This document shows, in pieces, positions 15,459 to 24,886 of a stretch of 64,000 nt of DNA (positions are counted from its first letter, which is position 1; the number at the start of each line of letters is the position of its first letter). This DNA is from Spirochaetota bacterium. GTDB taxonomy: Bacteria; Spirochaetota; Spirochaetia; Treponematales; UBA12059. The position numbers and the translations under genes are program-made. The stretch spans positions 248,001 to 312,000 of the forward strand of contig JAKLDN010000003.1 in assembly GCA_022703505.1 (NCBI GenBank), read 5' to 3'. Below the pieces are notes generated by a model. The model ran no database searches. It was not told where the DNA came from and saw nothing but the letters and a program-made list of their open reading frames with translations.

Positions 15459-17018
15459 ATGAACCACTTCCGGATACTTGGCGCGGCCTGCCTGGCCCTT
15501 GCCCTGGGCTCCTGTTCCCCCGCCGACCGTCCCGCCCCCGGGACGGACCCGAAGATCGTGCTGTACGCGGAGTTCATGCACGAGGTCAACTCCTTCTCCC
15601 CCATCCTGACCACGGAGAGGGATTTCCGGGCCATGGCCCTTCGGTACGGAGCGGAAGTCGCCGCCGCCGCGCCGGGGGAGAAGACCCAGTTGGCGGGCTT
15701 CCTCAAGGCCGTGGAGAAATCCGGCGCGGGTGCCGTGAAGGCCGTTCCCGTGCTCCAGGCCAAGTCCATGTCCGGGGGACCCGTGGACCGGGCCTTTTAC
15801 GAGCGGATCAAGAAGGAGATCCTGGACGCCGTGAAGGCGGCGGACCGAGTGGACGGGGTCTACCTGTCCCTCCACGGGGCGATGGGCGTGGACGGGATCT
15901 TCGACCCCGAGGGGGATATACTCGTCGACCTGCGCACCTTGTTGGGGCCGGAGGTGCCGGTTGCCGTGTCCTTCGACCTGCACGCGAACGTCACGAAGCG
16001 CAGGGTGGAGAATACGGATATCATCGTGGGGTACCGGACCAATCCCCACCGGGACCACTTCGACACGGGCCGCCGGACCGGCGACCTCCTTGTGCGCACG
16101 GTCCTGGGCCGGATCGATCCGGTCATGCGGGTCAACAAGATGGCCCTCCTCAAGGGGGGCGGGATGAACGTGGATTTCCTGCCTCCCTTCCGGAAGATCT
16201 TCAGCGCCCTGAAGAGGATGGAACGTAAGGGCGGGGCCCTTTCCGTCTCCTTCTTCCCGGTGCACATCTGGATCGACGAGCCGGAGCTGGGGTACAGCAC
16301 CGTTGCGATCACGGACGGCGACCCGGACCGGGCGGCCGCCCTGGCGGACGAGATTTCCGATATGGCCTGGGCGGTCCGCGACGTGCCCCAGCCCGCGGGC
16401 GCCACCCCGGAAGAGGCCGTGGACCTCGCCCGGAAGGCCGGGCTCGCCCGGGCCCTGGGCACCGTGGTCTTCTGCGACGTGTCCGACGCGGTCGGAACCG
16501 GCACGCCCGGGGAAAGCGTGTGGATCCTCAAGGCCCTCCTGGAGCGGGGGAGCGACCTGGTCTCGTACCTCTCGATCCGGGACGAAAAGGCCGCCGCCCT
16601 GGCCTGGGATCGCAAGGTCGGGGACGAGGTGACCCTGAGCGTGGGCGGAAAAATCGACCTGCTGTACAACCGGCCCCTGGAGTATTCCGGCATCGTGGAG
16701 TGGAAGGCCGAGACCTCCTTCGGGAAGACCGTCATCGTCCGCCGGGACGGGATCCGGCTGGTGATCTCGGAACTCCCCATGGCTTCCAGGACCCCCAAGG
16801 AGTTCAAGAGCCTGGGGCTGGACCCCTGGAAGGCGGACATCGTGGTCGTCAAGAACCTCTTCCCCTTCCGGTACAATTTCCTCCTGTACAACCGCAAGAC
16901 CGTGAACGTGATGTCCCCGGGCCTGAGCAATACGGACGTCTTCGGCCTGAAATACCGGAACATCCCCCGACCCATCTACCCCTTGGACAAGGTGGAGGAT
17001 TGGCGGATCGAGCCGTAG
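15459..17018 (+). CDS. M81 family metallopeptidase (MlrC/microcystinase-like), putative lipoprotein
   Basis: 519 residues. The body is a complete M81 protein: ...YAEFMHEVNSFSP, GVYLSLHGAMGVDG, VSFDLHANVTKRRVENTDIIVGYRTNPH, HIWIDEPELGYS. MlrC-type enzymes hydrolyse linear peptides or amide bonds. The N-terminus is unusual for the family: hydrophobic LGAACLALALGSC followed by a Pro-rich linker reads as a lipobox, placing the enzyme outside the inner membrane. ATG 15459 fits both the signal and the promoter; the in-frame GTG at 15447 overlaps the -10 box. Substrate unknown. Confidence 0.88.
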   Translation: MNHFRILGAACLALALGSCSPADRPAPGTDPKIVLYAEFMHEVNSFSPILTTERDFRAMALRYGAEVAAAAPGEKTQLAGFLKAVEKSGAGAVKAVPVLQAKSMSGGPVDRAFYERIKKEILDAVKAADRVDGVYLSLHGAMGVDGIFDPEGDILVDLRTLLGPEVPVAVSFDLHANVTKRRVENTDIIVGYRTNPHRDHFDTGRRTGDLLVRTVLGRIDPVMRVNKMALLKGGGMNVDFLPPFRKIFSALKRMERKGGALSVSFFPVHIWIDEPELGYSTVAITDGDPDRAAALADEISDMAWAVRDVPQPAGATPEEAVDLARKAGLARALGTVVFCDVSDAVGTGTPGESVWILKALLERGSDLVSYLSIRDEKAAALAWDRKVGDEVTLSVGGKIDLLYNRPLEYSGIVEWKAETSFGKTVIVRRDGIRLVISELPMASRTPKEFKSLGLDPWKADIVVVKNLFPFRYNFLLYNRKTVNVMSPGLSNTDVFGLKYRNIPRPIYPLDKVEDWRIEP

Positions 17019-17100
17019 AAGGCTGGACTCCGGCCCGGCGGACGCGATGCCCCGGCCGGGGTCACCGCGTCGAAACCGGGCCGGGAAAGGATCGCAGCGG

Positions 17101-18264
17101 CTAGGGCAGGGGACCGGCCCCGTACCCCCGGGCCGGGGAGGACGGATCCGGCAGGACGGTCCAGACGGGTCCGCCGTGGTCCGCGAGGACGAGGGGGCCG
17201 GGGTCTCCCACGGCCGAGCCGGGAAGGTTGCCGGACTGGCAATAGTTGCCCTCGTTGAGCACCAGGGCCCCCGACCCGAACTCTCCTCCGGAATCGACGG
17301 CCCGGTAGTACGCGGTTCCGTATTCACCGGCGAGCAGGCAGCCGGACAGGGAAAGCCGGCCGCGATTGTGGACGGCGAAACCTTTTCCGGTCGAGACGTT
17401 GCCGGCCACGGTGCAGCGCTCGAGGATCAAGGTCCCCCCGGCCAGATCGATTCCCCCGCCCCGGGTCTTGGACGAATTGCCGAAGATCGTACAGCGGGAA
17501 AGGCGAACCTCGGTCTCGCAGGCCACGTGGAGACCGCCTCCGCCCTTCAGGGAGGCGTTCCACGCGATCAGGGTGTCCTCGATCCGGGCGGATCCCGGCT
17601 TGTCCACCTTGATCCCCGCCCCGCTGCCCTGGCAGCCCACGGCGGCCGTGGCGTCCGCCGCGGGCCTCGGGACGGTGCGGTTCGCGGCGATCACGGACCG
17701 CCGGATCTCCAGGGGCCCCGCCGACCAGATTCCCGCTCCCGCGGAGGACTGGTTGTCGATCACCGCGCAGTCCTCGATGACCAGGCGCCCGTAGTTGGCG
17801 ATGCCCCCCCCGTTGCGCAGCCGGTCGGAGGGGCGCCCTCCCCGGACCGTCAAGCCCGAGAGGTACAGGCATGCGCCTTCCTCGACCCGGATGACCCGGT
17901 CCCCGGCCTCCTCCGGACGCGCCGCGGCCTCCAGGACGGTCCCTACGGCGCCGAAGCCGAAGATTTCCACGTTACCCCGGATGACGATCCCGCTTTCCCG
18001 GTGCACGGTGTCCATGAGGCAGATCCGCGCGTTTCCGCCGGGACTCGCCTCCAGCGCGGCCTTCAGGGTCGGGAAACGGCAGCCGACCCGTCCGACCGTG
18101 ATCAGGGTTCCCGGCGATTCCAGGATGGCGGCGCGGCCCCGGGCCAGGAGCGGGTGGATCGCGCTCGGAAGCGGAAGGGGGGCGGGAGCCGCAGTCTGGG
18201 CGTCCGTCGAGGTCAGGACCGCGCAGACCAGCGCCAGGGCGATCAGGGCGGATCGCGCCCTCAT
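17101..18264 (-). CDS. secreted right-handed parallel beta-helix protein
   Basis: 387 residues with signal peptide 1-23 (VCAVLTSTDAQ). Repeated short turns of the pattern GGGI.N.G.L.IEDC.V..N and GGGLHV...V.LSRCTIFGNS identify a pectate-lyase-like beta-helix of the right-handed repeat type, as found in surface adhesins and polysaccharide-active proteins. No catalytic residues can be assigned. Its ATG overlaps the stop of the upstream serine hydrolase gene by 4 bp (TCAT on the plus strand), so translation is coupled. Confidence 0.82.
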   Translation of the reverse strand: MRARSALIALALVCAVLTSTDAQTAAPAPLPLPSAIHPLLARGRAAILESPGTLITVGRVGCRFPTLKAALEASPGGNARICLMDTVHRESGIVIRGNVEIFGFGAVGTVLEAAARPEEAGDRVIRVEEGACLYLSGLTVRGGRPSDRLRNGGGIANYGRLVIEDCAVIDNQSSAGAGIWSAGPLEIRRSVIAANRTVPRPAADATAAVGCQGSGAGIKVDKPGSARIEDTLIAWNASLKGGGGLHVACETEVRLSRCTIFGNSSKTRGGGIDLAGGTLILERCTVAGNVSTGKGFAVHNRGRLSLSGCLLAGEYGTAYYRAVDSGGEFGSGALVLNEGNYCQSGNLPGSAVGDPGPLVLADHGGPVWTVLPDPSSPARGYGAGPLP

Positions 18265-19685
18265 CGGGAGGGGATCCTGGGGAAGCGGTAGCTTTCGTAG
18301 GCGTCGCTCACGACCACGGCTTCCGCGGCGCCGTCCGGCCCCGGGATGAATTCGTACTTGACGTCCCCGGTCTTGTCGAAGAAGCCTCCTCCCTCGAGGG
18401 GATAGATGTGCATGGGCAGTCCCAGGGAATCGTAGACCGTGTTTCCCCGGTACCAAATCCGGGGGCCCTCCGTCCAGACCTGCATGGACGCGCCGTCCCC
18501 GAAGATCTCGCTGGTGTCGTACACGCCCTCGAAGTTCTTGAGACCGGAACTCGGAAGCGATGCGGGCACCCGGAACTCCGGCGGGTCGTAGGGAATCCCG
18601 AAAAGGATCGCGGCGAGGTCCTCCGCCATCCGCCGGGTGGGCGCCTGGTCGACGTTGCTGAGCACGATGATGTCGGCTTCCTCTCCCGGGTATCGGGTGA
18701 AGTCGCTGCGGAATCCGAAGACGTAGCCGCCGTGGTAGGTCCGGGCCCTGCAGTCGTTCGGCCGCAGGTACCAGCCCATGCCGTAGGCGTTCCGGCTCTG
18801 GGGAGTGGGGCCGAACAGGAGGTCCCGGGAACGGTCGCTCAAGATTCTGCCCCGGGCAAGGGCCCGGCTCCAGGAGTACAGGTCCACGGCGCTCGCGCAG
18901 ACCGCACCGGCGCCGGCCGCCCAGGAGGAATCCCAGCGGGGCACGGGAACATAGTCCTCTCCGGTGTAGTGGTACCCCACGGCAACATCCCCCGCCGCGA
19001 GCCCCTCCTCGTAGTCGCAGCCGGCGTCGGACATCCCGGCGGGACGGAACAGCTCGGTCCCGAGAAAATCCTCGTACTCCATCCCGGATACCACCTCGAC
19101 GATCCGGCCGAGGACCACGTACCCGGAATTGCTGTACCGGAACTTCGTCCCCGGTTCGAACTCGAGGTCCGGCGCCGCGATGGAGGCCAGGAGCGCATCC
19201 GGATCGGTCGCTTCGGCGAAGGCCTCGAAGGCCCCGGGGAACAGGATATAATCCGGAAGTCCGGACGTATGGGTGAGCAGGTGCCGGATCGTGATCCCCT
19301 TCCCTTCGAACAGCCCCGGAAGGTACCGGGAAATCGGGTCGTCGATCGAAAGGGCTCCCCGCTCCTGGAGCAACAGGACGGCCGCCGCGGTGAAGTTCTT
19401 GGAGACGGAGCCCAGCCGGTACCGGGTCCGGATGTCGTTCCGGATACCCCGTTCCCGGTCCGCCATCCCGTAGCCCTTGCACAGGAGGATGCGGCCTCCC
19501 CGGGCCGCAAGGACGGTACCCGTGAAGGTTCCGGAGCTCACCATCCCGCGCACGTAGGCGTCCAGCTCCGAAGCGAGCGAGGCATCCGTCCGTTCCTGGG
19601 AAACGATCGGAGAAACCAGAACCAAGGAAGCGAGGACCAGGGCCATCGCCCGCGCCCAGCGGACGAATCCGAATTTCCGTACCAT
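18261..19685 (-). CDS. secreted serine hydrolase, class C beta-lactamase/esterase fold
   Basis: 474 residues with an N-terminal export signal (ALVLASLVLVSPIVSQ). Catalytic motifs of the S12/beta-lactamase family: SVSK (SxxK, within YRLGSVSKNFT), YSN (Tyr in RYSNSGYVVLG) and HGG (YHGGYVFGF). A C-terminal extension after residue 380 resembles the lipocalin-like tail of such hydrolases. Probably a D-ala-D-ala peptidase or esterase rather than a true beta-lactamase. Start ATG 19685 has GGGAGGTG upstream; the frame extends to 19775 without such support. Operon with the beta-helix gene. Confidence 0.87.
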   Translation of the reverse strand: MVRKFGFVRWARAMALVLASLVLVSPIVSQERTDASLASELDAYVRGMVSSGTFTGTVLAARGGRILLCKGYGMADRERGIRNDIRTRYRLGSVSKNFTAAAVLLLQERGALSIDDPISRYLPGLFEGKGITIRHLLTHTSGLPDYILFPGAFEAFAEATDPDALLASIAAPDLEFEPGTKFRYSNSGYVVLGRIVEVVSGMEYEDFLGTELFRPAGMSDAGCDYEEGLAAGDVAVGYHYTGEDYVPVPRWDSSWAAGAGAVCASAVDLYSWSRALARGRILSDRSRDLLFGPTPQSRNAYGMGWYLRPNDCRARTYHGGYVFGFRSDFTRYPGEEADIIVLSNVDQAPTRRMAEDLAAILFGIPYDPPEFRVPASLPSSGLKNFEGVYDTSEIFGDGASMQVWTEGPRIWYRGNTVYDSLGLPMHIYPLEGGGFFDKTGDVKYEFIPGPDGAAEAVVVSDAYESYRFPRIPSR

Positions 19686-19776
19686 CGGCGCACCTCCCCA
19701 TAGGAATCCTGGAATACCGGGGGATCGATGAATTGTCCTCCCCTTCGGGCGGGGCGTCAAGGAAAACCGATGCATA

Positions 19777-19804
19777 TTGCCTGCCCGCGAATTGCGTCTA
19801 TACT
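19777..19804 (+). promoter_or_regulatory. leaderless-type promoter of the formate dehydrogenase operon
   Basis: TTGCCT (19777-19782), 16 nt, then TATACT (19799-19804), with 6 nt to ATG 19811. It is divergent from the serine hydrolase. Confidence 0.6.
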
Positions 19805-19810
19805 TATTCC

Positions 19811-21574
19811 ATGATACGCCCAGATCGCCTTCTCGAGGACCTGCACGGTATCCAGGAAGTCTCGGGCCGAAATTGGCTGCCGCCGGCGGAATTGGACCGG
19901 CTGGGCCTGAGATACGGCAAGCTCCGGGGGGATATTCGGGGGGTCGCGTCCTATTATTCCATGCTCAGCCTCGAGCCCCGGGGCCGCCACGTGATCCGGC
20001 TCTGCGTGTCCCCGGTCTGCCGCATGATGGGCTCCGAGGATCTGCTTGCGTTCCTGCGTGCCGAACTGGGTGTCGAGTCCGGAGGGACGACCCGGGACGG
20101 CCTGTTCACCCTGGAGGAATGCCAGTGCCTGGGGCAGTGCGGGCGTTCCCCGGCCATGATGGTGGACGACAAGGTATTCACCCGCTTGACCCCCGTGTCC
20201 GTCCGGGCGGCCCTGGACCTGTACCGGATCGCGGGCGCCGCGGATCGCTCCGCCTCCGCTCCGTCGGCCCTGGAACCGGAATCCGCCCGCGGCGCGGCTT
20301 CCTCCTGCCCCGGGGAGACTCGGATCGCCCTGCGGTACATCGATCTGCACGATCCCGGGGACCTCGGGTCCTACGAGGCCGCCGGCGGCTGGGCCGGGCT
20401 CCGCGCGGCCCTCGGGAAGGACCCCGACGATCTGGTCGCGGATCTCACGAAGGCCGGGCTCCGGGGGCGGGGAGGGGCCGGCTTCCCCACGGGCACCAAG
20501 GAGCGGTCCACGGCCCAGACCTGCGAGGACTGCGACCGGTACGTGGTGGTGAACGCCGACGAGGGCGAGCCGGGAACCTTCAAGGACCGGATCATCCTGG
20601 AGCGGGAGCCCCAGCTTCTCCTGGAAGGCCTGGTCATCTCGGCGTACGCGATCGGGGCCCGGATGGGGTATATCTACGTCCGGGGGGAGTACGGCCGCTC
20701 CATCCGGAACCTCCGGACCGCGATCGACCAGGCCAAGGCCGCGGGGTATCTGGGGGAGAACATCCTGGGCTCGGGCTTCGACTTCGACGTGGAGATCCGG
20801 AGGGGCGCGGGCTCCTACCTCTGCGGGGAGGAACTGACCCTCCTGGAATCCCTGGAAGGCAAACGGGGGTATCCCCGGATCAAGCCGCCCTTCCCCGCGG
20901 AGAAGGGGCTCTGGGGCAAGCCCACCCTGGTCAACAACGTGGAGACCCTGGCCAACGTGCCCTGGATCGCCGAAAATGGGGCCGACGCCTATCTGGCCCT
21001 GGGAGTGCCGGGTTCTCCGGGAACCAAGATCTTCTGCGTCTCCGGGGACGTGGTCCGCCCGGGTTTTTACGAGGCCGAGCTGGGCATCTCCCTGCGGGAC
21101 CTGGTGGACGGATTCGCGGGCGGGATTTCCCCCGCGCCGGACGGTTCGGTCCGGTCGGTGCGGGAACCGGCCGCCGTCCTCCTGGGCGGGGCGGCGGGAA
21201 CCTTCGCCTCCGCCGCCCGGATGGACCTCCGCCTCGACTACGACTCCCTCAAGAAGGAGGGGCTCACCCTGGGTTCCGGGGCGGTCATCGTGCTGGGCCC
21301 GGGGCGGGATCCGGCGGACACGATCCTGTCCATCCTGGAGTTCTTCCGCCACGAATCCTGCGGCAAGTGCGTGCCCTGCCGGGTGGGAACGGCGCGCCTC
21401 GCGGAGGCGGGCAGGGAACTGGCGGCCGCGAAGCCCGGCGAGCGCCGGGGGATCCTGGACGCCCTGGTGGTGGAGGCCCGGCGGATGGCCGCAACTTCCC
21501 TCTGCCCCCTGGGGCAGTCCCCGATCCTGCCCCTGGCGGCCGCTGCCCGGGAGCTCCGGGAGGCCCTGTCGTGA
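19811..21574 (+). CDS. NAD-linked formate dehydrogenase, NuoE-NuoF fusion subunit
   Basis: 587 residues joining two diaphorase modules. Residues 1-140 are NuoE-like (thioredoxin-fold [2Fe-2S]: cysteines in LCVSPVC and CQCLGQC). Residues 170-587 are NuoF-like: GLRGRGGAGFPTG (NADH/FMN loops), NADEGEPGTFKDR, GAGSYLCGEE, and the [4Fe-4S] ligands SCGKCVPC plus SLCPLG. It passes electrons between NAD and the catalytic subunit. The fusion saves one gene relative to FdsG/FdsB. GTGA overlap with the next gene. Could equally serve a bifurcating enzyme, but the partner is a formate dehydrogenase and not a hydrogenase. Confidence 0.93.
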   Translation: MIRPDRLLEDLHGIQEVSGRNWLPPAELDRLGLRYGKLRGDIRGVASYYSMLSLEPRGRHVIRLCVSPVCRMMGSEDLLAFLRAELGVESGGTTRDGLFTLEECQCLGQCGRSPAMMVDDKVFTRLTPVSVRAALDLYRIAGAADRSASAPSALEPESARGAASSCPGETRIALRYIDLHDPGDLGSYEAAGGWAGLRAALGKDPDDLVADLTKAGLRGRGGAGFPTGTKERSTAQTCEDCDRYVVVNADEGEPGTFKDRIILEREPQLLLEGLVISAYAIGARMGYIYVRGEYGRSIRNLRTAIDQAKAAGYLGENILGSGFDFDVEIRRGAGSYLCGEELTLLESLEGKRGYPRIKPPFPAEKGLWGKPTLVNNVETLANVPWIAENGADAYLALGVPGSPGTKIFCVSGDVVRPGFYEAELGISLRDLVDGFAGGISPAPDGSVRSVREPAAVLLGGAAGTFASAARMDLRLDYDSLKKEGLTLGSGAVIVLGPGRDPADTILSILEFFRHESCGKCVPCRVGTARLAEAGRELAAAKPGERRGILDALVVEARRMAATSLCPLGQSPILPLAAAARELREALS

Positions 21575-24297
21575 GCGCGGCCCGGACGGTACGCTTCCAC
21601 GTGGACGGCAGGTCAGCCGAGGCCCCGGAAGGCTCGAACCTGCTCGAGGCTCTGCGGGCCGCGGGCTCCGAGGTGCCCAGCCTCTGCTGGCATTCCAGGC
21701 TCACCCCCACCGGGGCCTGCCGGCTCTGCGTGGTCAAGATCGAGGGCCGCCGTGGGCTCGTCACCTCCTGCTCGACCCCGGTGGAAGAGGGCATGAAGGT
21801 CACCGCCTTCGACGGGGAGCTCGAGGAAGCCCGCCGCTGGATCCTTTCCCTCCTGGCCGAGGAGGTCGAGACCGGGTCCGACGGCAGCCACAGGGACGAG
21901 CTGGAGGAGCTTCTCCTCCGGTACGGGGTCGAGAGGCCCGCGAAGCTCCGGCCCTCCCGGGGAGCTGCCCGTCCCCCGGACCGGAGTTCCCACGTCCTTG
22001 CCTTCGACGCGTCCCGGTGCATCAAGTGCTTCCGCTGCGTCAAGGCCTGCCTGGAGGTCCAGGGCAAGGGCGTCCTGTCCGTGGACGGCCGGGGCCTGGA
22101 CTCGGTGATCCTGGCCGGGGAGGGGACCTGGGGGGCCTCGGAGTGCGACGGCTGCGGGGAGTGCGTCCAGCTCTGCCCGACCGGAGCCCTTACGGAAAAA
22201 CCGAACCGGGACTCCCTCCGCGCCGGAGGGGTTCCCGTATCCAAAGTCCGCACCACCTGCCCCTATTGCGGGGTGGGCTGCCAGCTGGACCTGAGCGTCC
22301 GGGAGGGCCGGATACTCCGATCCGACGGGGCGGAGGGACTCTCCCCCAACGACGGCAGGCTCTGCGTCAAGGGCCGCTTCGGCTACGGCTTCGCGAACCA
22401 TCCCGACCGGCTGACCGTACCCCTTGTCCGGGAGGGTTCCGGCTTCCGGAAGGCTACCTGGGACGAGGCCCTGGACCGCGTCGCGGCGGGGTTGAACTCG
22501 GTACGTGACAAGTACGGTCCCGACGCCCTGGCGGGCTACTCCAGCGCCAAGTGCACCAACGAGGAGAACTACCTCTTCCAGAAGCTCGTGCGGGTCACGT
22601 TCGGCACCAACAACCTGGACTACTGCACCCGGCTCTGCCACGCCTCCACGGTCACCGCCATGCTCAAGGCCATCGGGGACGGGGCGGGAAGCGCTTCCAT
22701 CGAGGACTACGAGACCGCGGACTGCACCCTCGTGATCGGCAACAACATGGCGGAGACCCATCCCGTCACGGCCACCTTCCTAAAACGCGGCCTGGCCCGG
22801 GGCGGGTCCCTGGTGGTCATCGACCCCAAGTGGACCCCCCTGGTCCGGCACGCGGAGGTCTGGCTCCAGCCGCGGCTGGGCACCGACGTGGCCCTGCTCA
22901 ACGGGATGACCCGGGTCGCCTTCGAACGCGGCTGGGTGGACCGGGACTTCGCCCGGCGGCGCATCCAGGGGGGCGAGGAGGCTCTGGCTACCCTGCGCGC
23001 CGCCGTGGACGCCTACACGCCGGAACGGGTGGAGGCGATCTGCGGGGTGCCCCCGGACAAGGTCCTGGCCGCGACCCGGCTCTATGCCCGGGCGGACCGC
23101 GCCCTGATCGCGACGGGCATGGGGATGAGCCAGCAGACCGTGGGCACCGACAACGTCTTCGCCCTGATGAACCTGATGCTGGCCTGCGGAAAGATCGGCC
23201 GGGACGGATCGGGCCTGGCCCCGCCCCGGGGTCAGAACAACGTGCAGGGGGCCACCGACGTGGGCTGCTCGCCCCTGTTCTACCCGGGCTACGTCCCCGC
23301 CTCGGACGAGGTCAACCGGCGCCGGATCGCGGAGTTGTGGGGCGTGCCCGCGGTGTCCCTGCCTTCGGAACGGGGCCTGACCACCGTGGAGATCGCCAAG
23401 GCCGCCCATGAAGGCCGGATCCGGGGACTGTTCATCATGGGGGAGAATCCCGTGATGACGGACCCGAACGCCTTCCACGTGGAGGAGGCCCTGGAGGGCC
23501 TCGAGTTCCTGGCGGTGGCGGACATCTTCCTGACCCCGACGTCGGAGAAGGCCGACGTGATCCTCCCCGCGGCCTCCTGGGCCGAGAAGGACGGCACCTT
23601 CGTCAATTCGGACCGTAGGGTCCTGCGGGTCCGACGGGCGATCCGGTCGCCCGGAGAGGCCCGGGAAGACCTCTGGATCCTGCAGGAGCTCGCGCGCCGG
23701 ATGGGACGGCCCATCGGAACGTACAGGTCCGCCTCGGAGGTATGGGATGAGACCGCCCGGGCCGCGCCCGCCATCTTCGGGGGGATCACCTGGTCCCGAC
23801 TGGAGGAGCGGGGCATCCAGTGGCCCTGCCCGAGGGCGGACCATCCGGGCACCCGCACCCTATTCCTGGAGCGGTTCAACACCCCGGACGGGTTGGCCCG
23901 GGTCTTCCCGGTCGACTGGCGGCCCCAGGCGGAACTCCCGGACGCGGAGTATCCTCTGGTCTTGAACACCGGACGCATCCTGTACCAATACCATTCCTCC
24001 ACCATGAGCCGCAGGGCCGGGCCCCTGGACGCCTTCGCGCCGGAGGGGTACATCCTCCTGCACCCCGAGGACGCCCGGCGGATCGGGGTCGGGGACGGGG
24101 ACCGGGTACGGGTGACGTCCCGGCGGGGCGGCCTTGTGACGCGGGCGCGCTCCAGCGAAGAGGTGCGGGAGGGTGAACCCTTCATGCCCTTCCACTACGA
24201 GGCGGCCCGGGTCAACATCCTGACCCGGGACGAGCTGGACCCGTCCTCCAAGATCGCGCCCTTCAAGAATACCCCCGTGCGGGTGGAAAAGGCCTAG
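21571..24297 (+). CDS. fdhA: formate dehydrogenase catalytic (alpha) subunit, Mo/W-bis-PGD, Cys type
   Basis: 908 residues. Order: NuoG-like [2Fe-2S] domain (1-80, CWHS..LTPTGACRLC), two [4Fe-4S] motifs (CIKCFRCVKAC from residue 150; CDGCGECVQLC), the [4Fe-4S] of the oxidoreductase (CPYCGVGC, 230), the MopB core, and the C-terminal dinucleotide-binding domain (NTGRILYQYHSSTMSRR). The metal ligand is Cys356 in TRLCHAS, encoded TGC, so this is not the selenocysteine form; the adjacent His357 is conserved in formate dehydrogenases. GTG start overlaps the previous stop. Oxidises formate with NAD, or works in reverse as CO2 reductase. Confidence 0.94.
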   Translation: MSAARTVRFHVDGRSAEAPEGSNLLEALRAAGSEVPSLCWHSRLTPTGACRLCVVKIEGRRGLVTSCSTPVEEGMKVTAFDGELEEARRWILSLLAEEVETGSDGSHRDELEELLLRYGVERPAKLRPSRGAARPPDRSSHVLAFDASRCIKCFRCVKACLEVQGKGVLSVDGRGLDSVILAGEGTWGASECDGCGECVQLCPTGALTEKPNRDSLRAGGVPVSKVRTTCPYCGVGCQLDLSVREGRILRSDGAEGLSPNDGRLCVKGRFGYGFANHPDRLTVPLVREGSGFRKATWDEALDRVAAGLNSVRDKYGPDALAGYSSAKCTNEENYLFQKLVRVTFGTNNLDYCTRLCHASTVTAMLKAIGDGAGSASIEDYETADCTLVIGNNMAETHPVTATFLKRGLARGGSLVVIDPKWTPLVRHAEVWLQPRLGTDVALLNGMTRVAFERGWVDRDFARRRIQGGEEALATLRAAVDAYTPERVEAICGVPPDKVLAATRLYARADRALIATGMGMSQQTVGTDNVFALMNLMLACGKIGRDGSGLAPPRGQNNVQGATDVGCSPLFYPGYVPASDEVNRRRIAELWGVPAVSLPSERGLTTVEIAKAAHEGRIRGLFIMGENPVMTDPNAFHVEEALEGLEFLAVADIFLTPTSEKADVILPAASWAEKDGTFVNSDRRVLRVRRAIRSPGEAREDLWILQELARRMGRPIGTYRSASEVWDETARAAPAIFGGITWSRLEERGIQWPCPRADHPGTRTLFLERFNTPDGLARVFPVDWRPQAELPDAEYPLVLNTGRILYQYHSSTMSRRAGPLDAFAPEGYILLHPEDARRIGVGDGDRVRVTSRRGGLVTRARSSEEVREGEPFMPFHYEAARVNILTRDELDPSSKIAPFKNTPVRVEKA

Positions 24298-24309
24298 GGA
24301 GAGGGAGAC

Positions 24310-24873
24310 ATGCTGATCGATCTGAGCATCCTGGTGACACGGTACCGGAGCAGGGAAGCCCTGGACAACGAGAAGATCGCGGCCTTCGGGCACATGGGGA
24401 CGCATTTCGACGTGATGGACAAGGAGTTCCCCCTGGAGTTCCTGAGGAGGAAGGCGGTCGTGTTCGAGGTCCCCCCGGATCCGGATCGGGAGATCGGGGT
24501 CCCGGATATCGACCTGTCCCTGGTCGGACCGGGGATGTTCGCCGCTTTCCGGACGGGCTTCATCGAACGGCACGAGTACGGCTCCAAGGAATATTTCTCC
24601 GGCCACCCCCAACTTTCGGAGGATCTGATCGAGGCCCTCCTGGAACGCGGGGTTTCGATCATCGGCATCGACTTCGCGGGGATGCGCCGGGGATCCGAGC
24701 ATACCCCCAAGGACCAGTACTGCGCGGACCGGGGCGTCTTCGTGGTGGAGAACCTCTGCAACCTGGACGCGGTCCTGCGGGGACGGCCCTCCGCGTCCTG
24801 CGTGATGTATACCTTCCCGATCAAGTTCGCGGGGCTCTCCGGCCTGCCCTGCCGGGTGGCGGCGGAGCTATGA
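24310..24873 (+). CDS. cyclase-family metal-dependent hydrolase (kynurenine formamidase-like)
   Basis: 187 residues. The family motif HxGTHxD appears as GHMGTHFDV near residue 28, and IIGIDFAGMR fits the second conserved block. Members include bacterial arylformamidases, which release formate, and other cyclic-amide or ester hydrolases. It begins 12 nt after the formate dehydrogenase gene, with GGGAGAGGGAGAC upstream, so it is co-transcribed. A formate-releasing activity would make sense of that, but it is inferred from context only. Shorter than typical KynB (about 210). Confidence 0.8.
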   Translation: MLIDLSILVTRYRSREALDNEKIAAFGHMGTHFDVMDKEFPLEFLRRKAVVFEVPPDPDREIGVPDIDLSLVGPGMFAAFRTGFIERHEYGSKEYFSGHPQLSEDLIEALLERGVSIIGIDFAGMRRGSEHTPKDQYCADRGVFVVENLCNLDAVLRGRPSASCVMYTFPIKFAGLSGLPCRVAAEL

Positions 24874-24886
24874 TGCGGTCGGCGAG

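Noticed and set aside
18261-19685. Beta-lactamase resistance gene
   Set aside because: The S12 motifs are present, but the extended C-terminal domain and pairing with a beta-helix protein fit a general exported peptidase or esterase; no AmpC-specific features were seen.
22636-22638. Selenocysteine in the formate dehydrogenase
   Set aside because: The codon at the metal-ligand position is TGC, not TGA, and no SECIS-like hairpin is needed.
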